Positions 43,701-56,565 are shown, numbered from the stretch's first letter. The stretch: 64,000 nt of DNA from Chlorokybus atmophyticus (GCA_009103225.1 RHPI01002503.1:1231987-1295986); one strand, 5' to 3'. Notes: generated by a model from the letters alone, not told the origin. Translations and numbers: made by a program.

Positions 43701-46018
43701 AGAAACTTCGGCAGCACCGCCGCCGCAACCGGCAACACGGCACTCCCACCCAACGCCATTGCAAGCCTGTCCAGACCCTCCTGACCCACCTAAGCAACAT
43801 TGACGATGGGTGATTGGCGTGTAAGATGACAACCCAGAGGTGCACTGCAAAGCCAAAAGATCTGCATCATGCCTGTCATTGCAATACCTGAAAACCCGGG
43901 CTCTCGTCGTCTGCACTCTCATCATCAGCGGCATGCCACGACTCGTCGTCCTCGACATTTGTGAGCAGACCCATCAAGCACTCAAACAATCGCGCCACGG
44001 CACCCTGCTGCCGGCGAACGAGCCCGGGAGCCTTGTCGCGCGCTTCCGCAAGTGTCACCACCATCTCAACAGCCAGTTGCCGTGTACCTTCCTCCAGTGT
44101 TGTTGCCTCACCAATAGAGAGCATGGCGCCTGATAACAGATGTTGGTCAGTCAGGTAGCCGCACAATGCTTCAATGCTTTGACAGCAATAAACTCAAATA
44201 CAACAATCAACACAGAACTTAGCACACGGAACAGTGACAGATTTTCTGGTAAAGTGACTCTGTTTCTGTTGCATCCATCAGCTTGCACAATGCTCGTGTC
44301 CTACACAAGACCATGGCCGCTAACTACAAGAGTAATAAGTTGGGTGGCAATGCTGATCATAAAGAACTCTATGTGTGAGGGCTTAGGTGGTGTGACTAAT
44401 CACCAACAGAATGCGAGCTCAGCCGGATTCTGCCCCATGGTCTCTCCATAGACGCTGCGGCTGAGTCTGGCCTAACTTTGTTTGCTAGACATGAATTGTG
44501 GTATACTTCCCATCAACGTTTCAACGTTACAATTCACTACACAAAAACACTGAGAGACTGAATTCTGATATGCTCTGACGCAGCTGTCCTCACCATAAGC
44601 TGTGCCAGGAGGACTACTAGGTCCCTTGCTTACCATAAACAAGCCTTGCATAATCCTCGCTATTTTCAACACCGAACCATGTGATTCACAATGTGTGCAA
44701 CATCAACCATATGTTGTCAACAGGCGCACTTGATTGCTTGTGCGTGCCTGACGCACAATTGAACAACCATAACACGATTGACGTATTTTCACTGTAGTTG
44801 CCATGCTCACAAACACAGCCACAATGGAATAGCATCTTGTAACGGGATGTGTCACAGCACATGTCAAGCAATGCTCACCAATGGTCTCTGCAGCCTGCCT
44901 CTTGAAGAACTGTGGCTCCTGGCCAGCCACATCCACGAGTGACTCAAGCGCTTCCTGCGCAGAAGCCTCGTCCCTTGAGTTGAGGGTAGCTGCAAGCGCC
45001 GCAAGAATGGCCGGCAGCAAGTCGCGGAGCTGCATCGGATCTTCCAGCGCCAGCACTAGTGTTGTGGCGCACCGGATTGCAGCCGTTCGCAGCGCTGGTG
45101 ACTGCAACACATCATACACAAACCCACTGCTCACTCATTGCACGAGAAACATGCAGGCCAATGCCTGTTAACCCGTTGGACTGGCGGATGATTGCTGACA
45201 TGACACTCTTTGAGGGTATGTGCTTGAAGGATGAATTGCACTTTAAATGCAGTAGTGGCTGCATGAGCATTGCTGATTAGGCGCAGAAATCAATGCGTCT
45301 ATCCGGCAATAACAACCTCACATGTACGGTTGAGTGCATAGTTTAGTGCTAAGAAGCTTTACACTAAATCATGCACATCGCATGCATGCATGCAACTGCA
45401 AGACTTTGTTGGAAACTGAATGCTAACCTGGAGACCACTCTGGAGGGCAGCATGCAAGGAGGGGACATGCTGTTCAAGTGACGGCGCAGCATAGGCAGCA
45501 AGATTGGCGAAGATGAGTAGTGCAGCTTCACGCTGGCGATCTGTTGGGCCTTGTGCACATGTGAAGAGGAAAGGCAGCAGCTCAGGCCAGCGCTGGGTGT
45601 CCTCCTCGTCCTCCAGCACCACAGCGGCGAGCTCAGCAACGGCATCGTACACCTTACGGGCAATAGAAGGCTCCGCCTCGTCCCTGACGCTGTCTAGCAA
45701 CCCCAATTTGACGGCCGCCCTAGCGGAAGCCTGCAGGCGGGGCCAGAGGGCGGGGACATTGCCCTGCTCCTTGGTGAGCGCTCTGCGCAGGAGGACGGCG
45801 CTGAGGGCACGGAGCTCCGTTTTAAACTGGGCACCACCCCTCAGGATGGCCAATAGTCGGGCGGCGAGCGCCTCAGGCGCCTTATCCCTGCAAGCATTGT
45901 AAGCCGCCTCCGCCGCCCCTCGCGTCTCATTGCTCGACGCTAGAAGCCCTTCCATCAGCTGCAGGAACGCCGCATCGTCCCCCATCGCCAACGCAGCAGC
46001 AGACTCGGCCGTCGCCAT
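40701..46018 (-). CDS. IPO5: Importin-5 / karyopherin beta-3
   Basis: Thirteen exons (45428-46018, 44879-45101, 43888-44129, 43478-43789, 42598-43395, 42253-42516, 42016-42108, 41787-41923, 41561-41711, 41364-41479, 41199-41310, 40954-41112, 40701-40883) join in consistent phase to give 1126 residues, close to the roughly 1100 of the family. HEAT-repeat blocks match importin-5, including WPELLPFLF, QWQHRHAALLALAQIAEGC, DPHPRVRWAAINAIGQL, RVQAHAAAALVNFAENCP, KSLECISLVGMAVGKDKF, SYMLQAWARLCKCLGQEFLP, EEKATACSMLCCYADEL and CILDDVIEFGSD. Acidic patches occur after SADDES and in the region of residue 600. The protein carries ribosomal proteins and other cargo into the nucleus with RanGTP. The intron after 41561 is GC-AG (CAG|GCAAGC). 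It is divergent from LSG1, another 60S biogenesis gene. Confidence 0.95.
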
Positions 46019-46405
46019 GGCGGGTGGTCACCCCGCCACGCCACCTGATGCTCCTCCTCCTCGCCGTCCTCCTTCTCCTCGGCCGCCGCCGCCGCCGCCG
46101 CCTTCACAGCGGCCGCCACCGCTTTTAGGGTTGTTACGTCAGTTCACTAGCAGAATCATGCCGTGATTCCAGGCATGAACTAAGTGAACCAACTCAATCT
46201 CAAACAGTGAACAAACAGCGCTCGACACATTCAACACAGTGAATTAAACACTGGTCGCTTTTCGAATGTTTCTCACCCATGCTGACTGGTGCGCCGTCAC
46301 CATTCACACGTGGCAGTGTCATAGCTGAGGCGGCGGCGGCGGCGGCAGCGACGGTAGGGTTAGGGTTTGGGGCGGCCGGGCGGCGGCGGGGCTGGCGGCT
46401 GCGGG
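46019..46405. promoter_or_regulatory. Divergent IPO5/LSG1 promoter with telo-box motifs
   Basis: The 387 bp between the start codons contain TTTTAGGGTT at 46123-46132 and GGTAGGGTTAGGGTTTGG at 46353-46370. These are the telo-box (AAACCCTAA on the other strand), known in plants from promoters of ribosomal and translation genes. CCG and CCT repeats flank the IPO5 side. Confidence 0.55.
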
Positions 46406-49400
46406 ATGGGAGGCGGGAGCAAGAGGAGCGGAGGGGGGAGGGGGAGGGGTGGGCCAAGCAAGAACGCTGATGGGCTGGGCAGGACGCTGATCCGGCACCG
46501 GTTTGGCAGGGGCACCGCGGCGCCCAAGAGCCAGGCCGCCGCTCATGCCGCCGCCGCAGCGCTCTCCGCAGCCCACGAAAGAGATTGGGGCCCTGACCCT
46601 TCCCGCCTCGCCTCCATCACAGAGCGCAACGACCTGGACGAGCTCTTTGCTCGCGCCACCATGGAGGACAGGGACTTCGCCGCTGAGAAGGACAACAACG
46701 TGGTCGTACTAGCTGCTGGGGGACAGGACCCTCGGTGAGCACCACCTGTCAATTTACGTGCCACATAGCTGTCGAGTTGAAAAGTATGCATGGCTGCGCC
46801 GTTGGAGCATCTGGTGTTGATCTCATCTGCTCTCATGCATATCAGGTGGTATACTGCACAGCTACTGCACATGAACCCAATTTCGCGTGTAACCTATACG
46901 CAAAACTGTGCTAGTCAGTGCGGTGGTTGAAGTGTTATTGGTTAAGCATGGAGCATGGCCAATTATGCACGTCAAGTGGTTTGCTGCGCATGTTTGTTGA
47001 ACGTTGTGGCGCCTCAGGCTCGAGTTGCGCAGCATGCTTGGTGAGTATGCTATACGCTTACTATGTACAACATATCATCACTGGCGTGGTGGTAGGCGCT
47101 GGCGGTTGCACAGCTGACATATGTCAGGTTGTCGTTATGTGCACAATCAAGTATTAACTCCGGCGTTTTACAATATTTACATATTGGAAACCCTCTTTTA
47201 AGTCCTAGTTGCACTACAGGTTGCTGATTCGGAGTCGCTTGCTCTGGCAGAGTTTTCTTGTAGCAAAGTAGCAGTTTGTTTTGGACCTTGACGGTGTCCA
47301 CGTATTTGGCTACTCATATGACCAGAAAGATGGTATGCTTACGGGGTTGTTACAGGTTGATATGGTAGTCATATACCGCAATATGTGTGTGATGGAGTGA
47401 TGCTGTATGCATACTTTACTCCATGTCCTTACTGTGACGATCGGATGTTCAAGAGGAGTGTGGTTGGGCTAGCAACCGGTCATGATAGTGTGTTGCTTTG
47501 CTTGCAGTGGGCGCGTAACAGATGCTGCTCGACGGGCAGCAGAGACGGAACATGCAGCCCGGATGCGAGTGCCAAGGCGGCCTCATTGGGATGCGAGCAC
47601 CACACCCTCTGCTCTGGATAAGCTTGAGCGCGAATCATTTCTGGAGTGGCGCCGCTCGCTTGCTGAGCTTGAGAGCGATGCGCGTGTTACTGTTACCCCG
47701 TTTGAAAAGAACTTGGAAGTTTGGCGACAACTGTGGCGCGTGCTGGAGCGCTCCAATGTGGTGAGTCAACCCTGTCCAATGCTGTATTGCTGGCGGCTGT
47801 GTTTGCATTACCACACTTCGCAAACAGAATACAGCAAACGTTCTATGTATGTATTGCAACAGGTGGTGACCGTGGTGGATTCACGCAACCCCCTCTTGTA
47901 CAGATGCCCAGATATTGAGGTACACATTCCTCCTTTCTCAGTTATGACCTATGTGCACCAGGCTGAGCTGTTTGCTGTGTGCTGATGCTTGATGCAGGCA
48001 TACGTTAGGGAAATAGACCCTCGTAAAAAAATGTTGGTGTTGCTGAATAAGGGAGACTTGTTGCCGGTGGAGATGCGCAGAAGGTGGGGAACCACAATGT
48101 GTCCCCTAGTATTACGTTATGTGCTCCACTGCACTCGTGCATAATTGATGGTGCATGGACCCGCGCAGGTGGGCTGAGTTCCTGACGGCGCACCGCTTGC
48201 ATTATATTTTCTGGTCAGCGAAGCTTGCCTCAGAAGAGGACACAGCTGCACCAGCTGGCAGCGGAGAGTCTGAAGATATTGCACTTGTAACGGACCGCGA
48301 CATCTTGTTAAACAAGCTGGAGGTGATGATGAAAAGTTGTATATGCAATATTGTGTTGATGGTTTGTTTCCTCAGAATGGCTCACTTGTACACAGGTCAT
48401 GGCCAGGCAAGTTGCTAAGAGCATGGGCATTGCTGATGACAAGCCAGTAACAGCGGGCTTTGTCGGATACCCCAACGTGGGGAAGTCATCAACCATCAAT
48501 GCCCTTGTGGGCCAGAAGAAGACTGGTGTCACGTCCACACCAGGCAAAACAAAGCACTTTCAGGTTGACACAAGTTTTTCCTCTCGTGCAGTAGTCACTC
48601 TCATGTAAACTGGTAGCGTGTGCTTGTTTGCTGACGCTGAACATGTTTCATGCAGACTCTCATCGTAAGGCCAGGACTTGTGCTTTGCGATTGCCCTGGG
48701 CTCGTGTTTCCTTCTTTCACCTCGTCAAAGGCTGAGATGGTTACTGCTGGTGTGCTTCCTATCGACCGGTTGACAGAGCATCGCGGACCGGTCGGCATTG
48801 TTGCCAAGCGTGTTCCGCGTGAAGTGCTGGAAAAGACCTATTCCATTCACCTCCCTCCCCCTCTCGAGCACGAGGACCCCAACCGGCCACCAACAGCCTC
48901 GGAGTTGCTACGTGCATATTGCGTCGCTCATGGATGGTATGGGAATGGCGGGTTGCCTGATGAGACAAGGTCCTCTCGGCAGGTACTTTATTGCATTACT
49001 AATGGTGGTCAGCATGCTTTGTTGGATTGAACTGCGATGGTGACTGCAATGCAGTCATGGCGCCTTTGCTGCAGAGTGTTATTGACATACTGCTTGGTCA
49101 TGTGCTCAGCTTCTCAAGGACTACTTGTCTGGCAAGATTCTGTACTGCCATCCGCCCCCATCGCCGGAAGAAGAAAATTCCGAAGATTTTCCCCCGGAAT
49201 CCAATTACCTCGAGCCGGATGAGGTACACATTATCGTCTGGAAGATTCTGTGATGGCTTTTGCTCATGCTGTGGTTGCAGGAATGGGACAGTGAAGATGA
49301 ATGGGAGGAAGAGTGGGAGGAGGTTGAGGACCCTGATGCCCCAGGCACTTCCGGCCTCAAGGCTAAGCAAGCCAGTGCTACAGAGAAGGATAAGGAAGAT

Positions 49401-49535
49401 GGGACGGCAATCAGCGAGACCTCTGAAGTGTTGACTCGTGCAAATGGTCAACCTGTTCGCGCTTTGCACAAGTTTCAGAAGAAGCCACCTCGTAGAAAAG
49501 ATAGGAGTTGGCAAGGCGCATCACCGTATGCTTAA
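46406..49535 (+). CDS. LSG1: 60S ribosome-export GTPase LSG1
   Basis: Nine exons (46406-46734, 47508-47760, 47863-47919, 47998-48083, 48169-48322, 48396-48563, 48656-48982, 49110-49223, 49281-49535) join in phase to give 580 residues. Recognisable blocks are LGRTLIRHRF, RRPHWDASTTP, FLEWRRSLAELE, TPFEKNLEVWRQLWRVLERS, VDSRNPLLYRCPDIE, LLNKGDLL (G4) and GFVGYPNVGKSSTINAL (G1). TSTPGKTKHFQ (G2) and LCDCPGLVFP (G3) follow. The G4-G1-G2-G3 order is the circular permutation of the YlqF/LSG1 GTPases. LSG1 is cytoplasmic and releases the export adaptor NMD3 from pre-60S subunits. An acidic EEEWEEVEDP stretch and a basic C-terminus complete it. The start at 46406 gives the Gly/Arg-rich MGGGSKRSGGG lead; no upstream in-frame ATG exists. 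The 773-nt first intron holds no visible gene. Confidence 0.95.
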
Positions 49536-50341
49536 TGCAGTTGCATACTGTCAACATGTGGTGTAGTCTTCTTGTGCGTTGGTTTGTTCTCAACCACTTG
49601 CCTCAAGGCAGCATGTCCCAGTTGCGGCATTACTGGCATGCCTGTCTGCTTAGACAGCAACCAGGCAATGCAGCATGGGGTTTCAATATGGTCGGAGCAA
49701 GCCAGCACATCTCTGGCAAAAATGCGCGTGACAAGCACTCATTTATACAGTGCAGCTGTGGGTGGGCACCTCAGAGAGCCATTTCAGAAGATAATCTGTG
49801 ACATGACCCCCCAGCTAAGCAACTTTGCCTACGAACAGCATTTTGATGTTGTACATTATACACCACATTCATTCCACAAGGTTTAACTCTATTAGAGCAT
49901 GCTGAGCAGTTGCAGTGAGTGCCAAGCTGCATGCATCAATGAGCACAGCCATACTGCAAAGAGCTAACTGTCGCAATGAGAGAATAAAGGTCAGTGTGAC
50001 GGAGCCAATGGCATGCACATGTTCTTACCCATGACACACCAAGGGCAATATTCTCGAGGCACGCAATGGATGTTTTGATGGATTGTTGTGCCAGTCCAAC
50101 TGCATCGCTGATGCCATTGCCCCTTGCAATTGGACCTATGATCACTGACTCGCATAAAAATGCCATACTGACCGCAATCGAATTACCAGCCACATGCGTG
50201 CTGTTTTCTGTGTCCACACAGTGCCGTCATAAAGTACATTGTTTGGGGTAGTTCGCACCCTCCCTACTAGCCAGTAGTACTTACAAACGAGCCGTCGCTG
50301 CCTACCATGCCCTACCTGCTGCTGTTTGTCCCTTATTGAGG
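49536..50341. other. Intergenic between convergent genes
   Basis: No frame here shows a domain or exon structure. The stretch contains the 3' untranslated regions of LSG1 and the FTR catalytic chain. Confidence 0.55.
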
Positions 50342-50961
50342 TTAGAAGGACTTGGACAGCTCCTGCACCTCATCGAGGGTGATGGACTGCTCTTTGCCGG
50401 CAAAGCCGTTGTCCTCGGTGAGGAAGAGCATGCAGTGGCACTCCTTACGCTCCCGCATGGGCACACAGGGGCAGTTCCAGAAACCCGCCTCAGCCTCCAG
50501 CTTCTTGTCGTCGTAGTGCCTGCACGGGCAAAGCGGCGCCCCCAGACTGTCGCGATGCTCTGCCAAACCCTACAAACACAAAAAGGTGTACATTTGTCTC
50601 GATGTGTCGTATCAAACAACAAGCTCAGCATGTTGCCATTGCTGAGCCTAGCTAACGACTCTGAGGCAAGGTGTTGTTCAAGGCAGACAAGACCACCGAC
50701 AATGCCTACCTGCACTACGACGGCGGTGACGCCCTTGTCTACGCAGAAGTAGGTGCCGGAGCGTTTGGCGTATTGCTCGCTGAACTTACGCATGGCTTCA
50801 AGGGAGGCCACCGAGGCTCCGGCCTTGCCCGTGCCGGCGTCAGCCGCCTGCATGCGCACGCCCGTTCGCGCCTTGACCTTCCCGTTAGTCGAGCGCAGGC
50901 GCTGGAGTCCTCCCAAGGATGACGGCACCACAAGGCTAGCAGACACCATGGTCGCCGCCAT
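50342..50961 (-). CDS. FTRC: Ferredoxin-thioredoxin reductase catalytic chain
   Basis: Two exons (50710-50961, 50342-50569) join in phase 0 to give 159 residues. The first about 45 residues are a transit peptide. The mature part reads RKFSEQYAKRSGTYFCVDKG, PLCPCRHYDDK, GFWNCPCVPMRERKECHCML. Cysteines at 98, 100, 117, 119, 128 and 130 have exactly the spacing of the family. Four (98, 117, 119, 128) would bind the [4Fe-4S] cluster, and 100 with 130 form the active disulfide. The enzyme takes electrons from ferredoxin to reduce thioredoxins in the stroma and so switches on Calvin-cycle enzymes in light. GCAAACCCTAGA, a partial telo-box, lies about 55-65 bp upstream. Confidence 0.97.
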
Positions 50962-51670
50962 CGCTGCCGCTACCGCCGGCGCTGCCTACGCACCCACAGT
51001 ATCGTCGGAGTGAGTCTAGGGTTTGCGCAATACCCACGCTTCGCAGTCGCGGGTGCATCCACAACCGGCAGCTATCTCCGGCGGCAAAGCCTGAAGGGAA
51101 GTAAACGGGTGCTTTCACGCTGCGTGTGGGTGGCTTGCAGCTATGCAAATTGGTTCTGGCAGGCTGTTCTGACACGCTTGCTGCGCGCGCATATAAGAGG
51201 ACAGTTCATAGTACCATTATAATGAACTGTGGAAACAATTTCCACAAGCCAACTCACGTGAGAGATACGGTGAAGCAAGCTTATAGGATGTTGTATGCAA
51301 GCATGCAAGCAGTCCATGAAAAGCATGCAAGGCACATGGATAAAGAGGAGCCAAGACAGAGTTCAGAGTTCATGCTTAGCAAATGCCAGGTAGTAGGCAT
51401 GCGTAGCTAGTTGCTTCCATGCGTCCATGGCTTGCACATGGATCGACCAACGTTGTGCCATGCATGCGACATGCAGTGCATGTTGGTCGCAAACAGCCTG
51501 GATTACCACTGCGACAGTGCAAGCAAGGCTACACTAGAGAAGCAGTTGAGTCACAACAAGCAAACGTAAGCAGCGCGCAGCATGTCATGCTAACAAATAG
51601 CTGTAAACACTAGCAGCAGGCGATAGAAACAACGCCATCCGCAAGCCTGTGATAGAGCCTGTGGCACAAC
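50962..51670. other. Intergenic, no recognised gene
   Basis: This contains the FTRC promoter on its left and the CPP1 3' end on its right. Short frames have no domain support. Confidence 0.55.
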
Positions 51671-53007
51671 TCATTTGAGAAAAGTTGCTGTGGCCCAAAG
51701 CGTGACGAAGGAAAAGAGCGCGCAGATAGTTTCTGGGGAGAGTGCAGGGGGGAAAATTGCCGGGATGTACACGGGGATCAGCGTGCCAACAAGCCATCCC
51801 GCAACCAAAGCGCCAAACCTGCAAATAATGACAAGTGCTTAACTACAATGCATGATGACGATGGTACCAATGCCGTGAGCCACATGCGCACACTCGAGAT
51901 AGGCATGCAGCACTGGATGCTACTGCAGTGATGCTTACCCGAACCCAAATGCACGCAAGAGATCTTTGCTGCCTGTCTTTAGGTGGATGAAGTATACGCA
52001 CAGGAAAAACGCCACAGCAACCTGCATGCCGGCGCATGAGTGAACTTGCATTGCTTAATCCCAAGTGTATCTACTCCAAGGCATGAGACGCACGATGCCA
52101 CGCACAATGCGCAAGAACGAAAGCACAACAAATCTTGTTTACCTGGAAAGCAGGCCCTGAGGCGGCGGCTTGCATGAGTGACCAGACCGCAAGGAAGATG
52201 TAGAGGAAAGTGCGCTGGAAAATAATTTGCTTTGAAGGCTTGTCCAGCATCTTCTGAAACCGCTCCGCCCACGCAGGCCCAGTGGCGCCTTCCTTGTCGC
52301 GCTTGGACCGGTCTGAGAGCTTTGACTTTTGACGTGACCTCAGTCGCTGGGAGATGATTCTATCGAAAGCCTGCACATTGTTTGACGTACAAACTCAGCT
52401 AGGTACTGCATGCAATACAAAGACCAAAGAGCTGGCACAGAGGCAAGATACAACACGTCACTAAGGAAAGAACACTTTGCCGCAATGCATGAAAGGAACA
52501 GTACAGCACATGCAAGTAATGCGATAACCAAGCGAGCAAGTGCATGCCATAGGAAATGGGCAAGCTGACCTGCTCAACGGCTTCTACTGAGGGACGGTGC
52601 ATGGCATACTCGCGCACGAGGTAGTTACGAGCATCCTGCACTTCCTCGCTGGAGGCATCCTCGCCAACGCCCAGCCTCCTGTAAGGGTCCCGCTCGTTGC
52701 GCAGCGGGTATTCCACCACGGCGGCCTCCTCCCAGCCCTCGCTCCCCCCTGACGGAGCGCCTGCCATGGACGCCCTCACCATAATGAACCTCCCAGACGG
52801 CCTGGACCTCGCTGAAGATAACCTCGCCCTCCATGCCGCCGCCGCAAAGCCACGTCCTGGCAGCCTGCTACTCTGCTCTGCTGGTCGCCAAGCTCTTACT
52901 CTGCTGCTGGTGCTGCTGCTGGTGCTGCTTGTGGCGGCGCTGCTGCTTCTAGCGGCATTGCTGCTAAAACTCAGCGCAGGCGAGCGCACAGCTACTGCAG
53001 CTGCCAT
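51671..53007 (-). CDS. CPP1: CPP1/CDF1, J-like chaperone of protochlorophyllide oxidoreductase
   Basis: Four exons (52570-53007, 52143-52370, 51939-52021, 51671-51818) join in phase to give 298 residues. A long Ser/Ala/Arg transit peptide (about 90 residues) precedes the J-like domain DPYRRLGVGEDASSEEVQDA, YAMHRPSVEAVEQAFDRII, which lacks the HPD motif as in CPP1. The C-terminal half has PSKQIIFQRTFLYIFLAVWS, GPAFQVAVAFFLCVYF, KDLLRAFGFGFGALVAGWLV and a final ALFSFVTLWATATFLK. These are three to four membrane segments typical of the family. In plants the protein sits in plastid membranes, stabilises POR during chlorophyll synthesis and is needed for chloroplast development. The start at 53007 is the first ATG; the upstream open frame has only a GTG. 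Confidence 0.93.
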
Positions 53008-54321
53008 GGCGTTCCTCCCTGCCACGGCGCCACCCACGCCGCCACTGCCGCCACCACCACCGACGCCGCCGCCGATTAGGGCTTCTTGGATCACCCTAAT
53101 GCAACGAACGTTGATCTGAACGTTACGGGTACCTTGCCAGCCTTATCCGACAATCGTAGCGTCTGAGCCTGGAAAGTGCCAACTTCTTGCAGAAGTTTGC
53201 AAGCTTCCTCTCACTCTCTCTCTCTCGCTCGCTCGCTCGCGCGCGCGCGCACTCTCTCGCTCTTGGTTCGCTCTCTCAATCAGGCTAAGTACTCATACAT
53301 GTGAGTGCACATGTTTGCAATGCTATACCCTACATGTTTTCACAACGCTTAAGTAATAATCATTAAGCTTTATCATGACCATTCAAAACTTTATCACGTA
53401 ATCAGTTGATGTTTAGGATTAGTTCAATCTGTTAATAAACCAAAAAAACTTTGTAACGATTGTACGATTGCTCGTTTCTGCAATGTGAAACTTACACTTT
53501 CTACGAGCTCGTTTCACACATGTGCATGCATTGTTCACATGATTTGTTGCTATGTCAACTCTGCTTAATGCGAACATTAGCGCAATGCAACATTTACATA
53601 ACCATGTTCGACTACCCATGTTTGGACTTAAACATGGCTACCTAATTAGCTATGAATATGGCTCGATTGTATGCTACGAGCAGGATTAAGGGATGTTGTA
53701 CAATTATGCCGAAAGTGCACTAACCATTTTACAATTTTGCTATGGATTACGTTTGTATAATCTTTGCAACTTTCTATCCGTGTCCGCTTGGTTGCATTCT
53801 GGCCCCTTCAACCCTAAATATTGCCATAAATTACAACATGTATTGCGTATTGGTATGCGTACACCAAGACAGCTTTGCCGACCAATTTGCATTCCCCTAC
53901 AACTCATCCAACACATGCAAAGCCTGTCGCAAGGCTCATACAATTCTACATCGACTCAAGAAGCACACCATGGCATGTCCTGGCACACACGACATGGCAT
54001 GGTGTGAGTGAGGTCATGCATGTCGTCAACTACTGCCAGCATATCCTGTACACATACCATTTTTGTACTTTGAAGTACTCTACATACGGATGATGTGACT
54101 AGCCTGCTTGAAGCGCCATTGGTTGGTATGTGATTTGCGTCGACAATGTTCACATCGACTGGACCAACTTGTTTGTGACAACAAGGTCCACACAAACCGG
54201 TATCACTGCAATTCGCACACTGTGTACTACTGGTACTACAACCCAACAAACAGCAGCGCGCGCTCGCCTCATAGCTACTTACAAGTGCAGGAGAGAACAG
54301 ACTCGCGCCAGCATAAAGGCA
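53008..54321. other. Intergenic with CT/CG microsatellite
   Basis: No gene is supported. A (CT)n-(CGCT)n-(CG)n tract occupies about 53209-53262, in the CPP1 upstream region. Short frames at 53693-54249 have no domain. Confidence 0.55.
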
Positions 54322-56254
54322 TCAATGAAGGACGCCCCACGCATGCAACACTCCAGAGCCTGTGGCAGTCTCAAAGAACAGCAGGAGTATGACAGCGAGG
54401 ATGGCCACGCGGCCATTCCACGTTTCAGCACTGCGCGTGAATCCCCATTCCCACATCGTAACTGGCGGCGGGAGCTCTCTCCTGCCTTTATCGTACGTGC
54501 CAAGCAGCTCCTCCACGCTAGCAGGACCCCTTTCACCAAACTTGGACTCAGCTGCGGGCTGCATGGCCCCCGCATAAGGCAGCGCGGCCACAACCGCAGC
54601 AGCCAAATCATCAATAAACACGGGATTGCACCCAAGCGCGGGCACACGCCCCCACTCCTGGATGCCGGACTCCAACGCTAGCTCTCTATACTCCATGTCA
54701 ATCTCCTCAAGTGTTTCAATGTGTTCGGAAACAAAGGAGACAGGCACGGCCAGAAGAGCCTTCGTCCCCGCGGCCCCGAGCTCCTTGATGGTTGTGTCCG
54801 TGTAGGGCTGAAGCCACTCCACGGGTCCCACACGGCTTTGGTATGCCAGCGTGGCGGGGTTCAACCTGCCTCTGGTCTTAAGTTCCGCCATGATAAGGTC
54901 CACGCACTCCTCCATCTCGGCCTTGTACGGGTCGCCGGCCTCGGTGACATAGCTGACGGGCACGCCATGGGCGCTGAAGAAGATGCGCACTCCCTCAGGC
55001 TCGGGGAACTCCAGAAGCTTCTGCTCAATGAGATCCGCCATGGCCGTGACATACCCGCGACGCTGGTACCAACTGGGGATGACTGTGTGCGCCATGCGCG
55101 CTAGGACGGGATCATCCCTGAACAGCTCCTCTAGCAGCCTCAAGCTCGACCCACTCGTGCTGATGCTGAACTGCGGATATAACGGGAGCACGACTAGCCG
55201 TGTCACGCCGTCCTGCTTGATCTTTGTAATAGCCTCCTCAGTGAACGGGTGCCAGTACCGCATACCAACATACGTCTTCACGTCCTTCAACCCAAGCGCC
55301 TGTAACGACCGCGCCAGCGCCACCCCCTGCTCCTCTGTTATTCGCCTTAACGGACTCCCGCCACCAATTGCAGCATACCTGTCATGTGCACAGCAACGAG
55401 GTTAGCGCTCTGCTGCTGATATACGCACACGCACAACTGCACTCGAAAGCACAGAGGCACTGTGTGCGAAGCGCTATGCAATGCATGCAGCATGCCATGA
55501 CGAATTTGCAACCAAACAGACATTGCACACACAGCAACCACAAGTGCATGCAACCATCACAATCATTGCATTCCAACTGCGTAACATTTGACACACAACT
55601 GCTGAAATTATGTGGTCATGTATGCACCAGTGCTGTGAAACGGATGTTGCACACATGCGCGCGCAAAAGCAAAAGCACTACTGAAACTGTGCATGTGACG
55701 ACATCTCCTATGGATATATACAGTCGTAAACAACGCTACCAATCACACCAAAAATGCATCCAATGTGGAACCCTTGTTTGTATTCACATTACAACTCACC
55801 CTTCTTTGGATTTGGGTGCCCTGAGAGTGCTGATCAGAGCGGCGAGTGGCTTTTGCAGCCAGGAGAGCGCCTTGGGGAGGCGGATGATATCGGGATCGGC
55901 AAAAAGGTTGAAGAGAAAAGGCTGAACATCTTGCAGCGTCTCAGGACCGCCTAAGTTCAGCAGCAGCACACCAACCCTAGAGTACGAGTTGAGGTCTGCT
56001 GCAAATGAGGAGGAGGGGGAGGAGGAGGAGGAGGACGGCAAAGCAGCCCCGGCCACAGCCTCTGTCCTACACCGCCCCCTTCCCACCGCCGCTTTCAGCC
56101 TCACCGCCGCCGCAGGGTGGTCTGCTCTTCTCCTCCACCGCCGCCGGAGGGACCTGCCGCTGGACCTCGCAAGCCGAAGCTCCTGTGGCCGGCAGCTCGC
56201 AGCGCTCTCGCGGAAGGACACGGACGTGCACCAGGCCGCTACGCCCGCAGCCAT
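54322..56254 (-). CDS. Ferrochelatase with C-terminal chlorophyll-binding-type helix
   Basis: Two exons (55800-56254, 54322-55378) join in phase 2 to give 503 residues. A plastid transit peptide of about 85 residues is followed by [20 protein letters not shown] and [34 protein letters not shown] spans the splice junction. Then come [37 protein letters not shown] (catalytic His about 289), [15 protein letters not shown] and [16 protein letters not shown]. The enzyme inserts Fe2+ into protoporphyrin IX to make haem. The tail [20 protein letters not shown] and [10 protein letters not shown] is the LHC/CAB-like helix (ExxNGR) found in cyanobacterial and plastid type 2 ferrochelatases, which ties the enzyme to thylakoids. 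It is divergent from the DYRK kinase. Confidence 0.96.
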
Positions 56255-56565
56255 CCCCGCCTTCTCCTGCCGCCGCCGCTGCCGCCGCCTGCCAACCCGA
56301 CAAGCACCTTAGACTGCCACGTGGGCTGCCAGCATCACGATCAACCCAACCAGATCACATAAGGTCGTTTTCGACCCGGCTCGCTAGAACAGCATCAGTA
56401 AGCCCGGATCGCTGGACCCGGACTTTCCACCTGCTGCGCTTGTTGTTGTGCGCGTCGAGGTGAGCGTTGGCGGCGTCGTGGTGGATGAGGGTTTTGTTTG
56501 GGGCGGTGTAGTTTGGAACTGGTATGATGTGAGGTGAGGTGCTGGCTTGCGGGGGTTCCTGCTCT
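56255..56565. promoter_or_regulatory. Divergent ferrochelatase/DYRK promoter
   Basis: The 311 bp between the two start codons must serve both genes. No TATA box or telo-box is evident. Confidence 0.45.

Noticed and set aside
46353-46370. Telomeric repeat or chromosome end
   Set aside because: Only about two and a half TTTAGGG-like units occur, between two genes; a promoter telo-box is the better reading.
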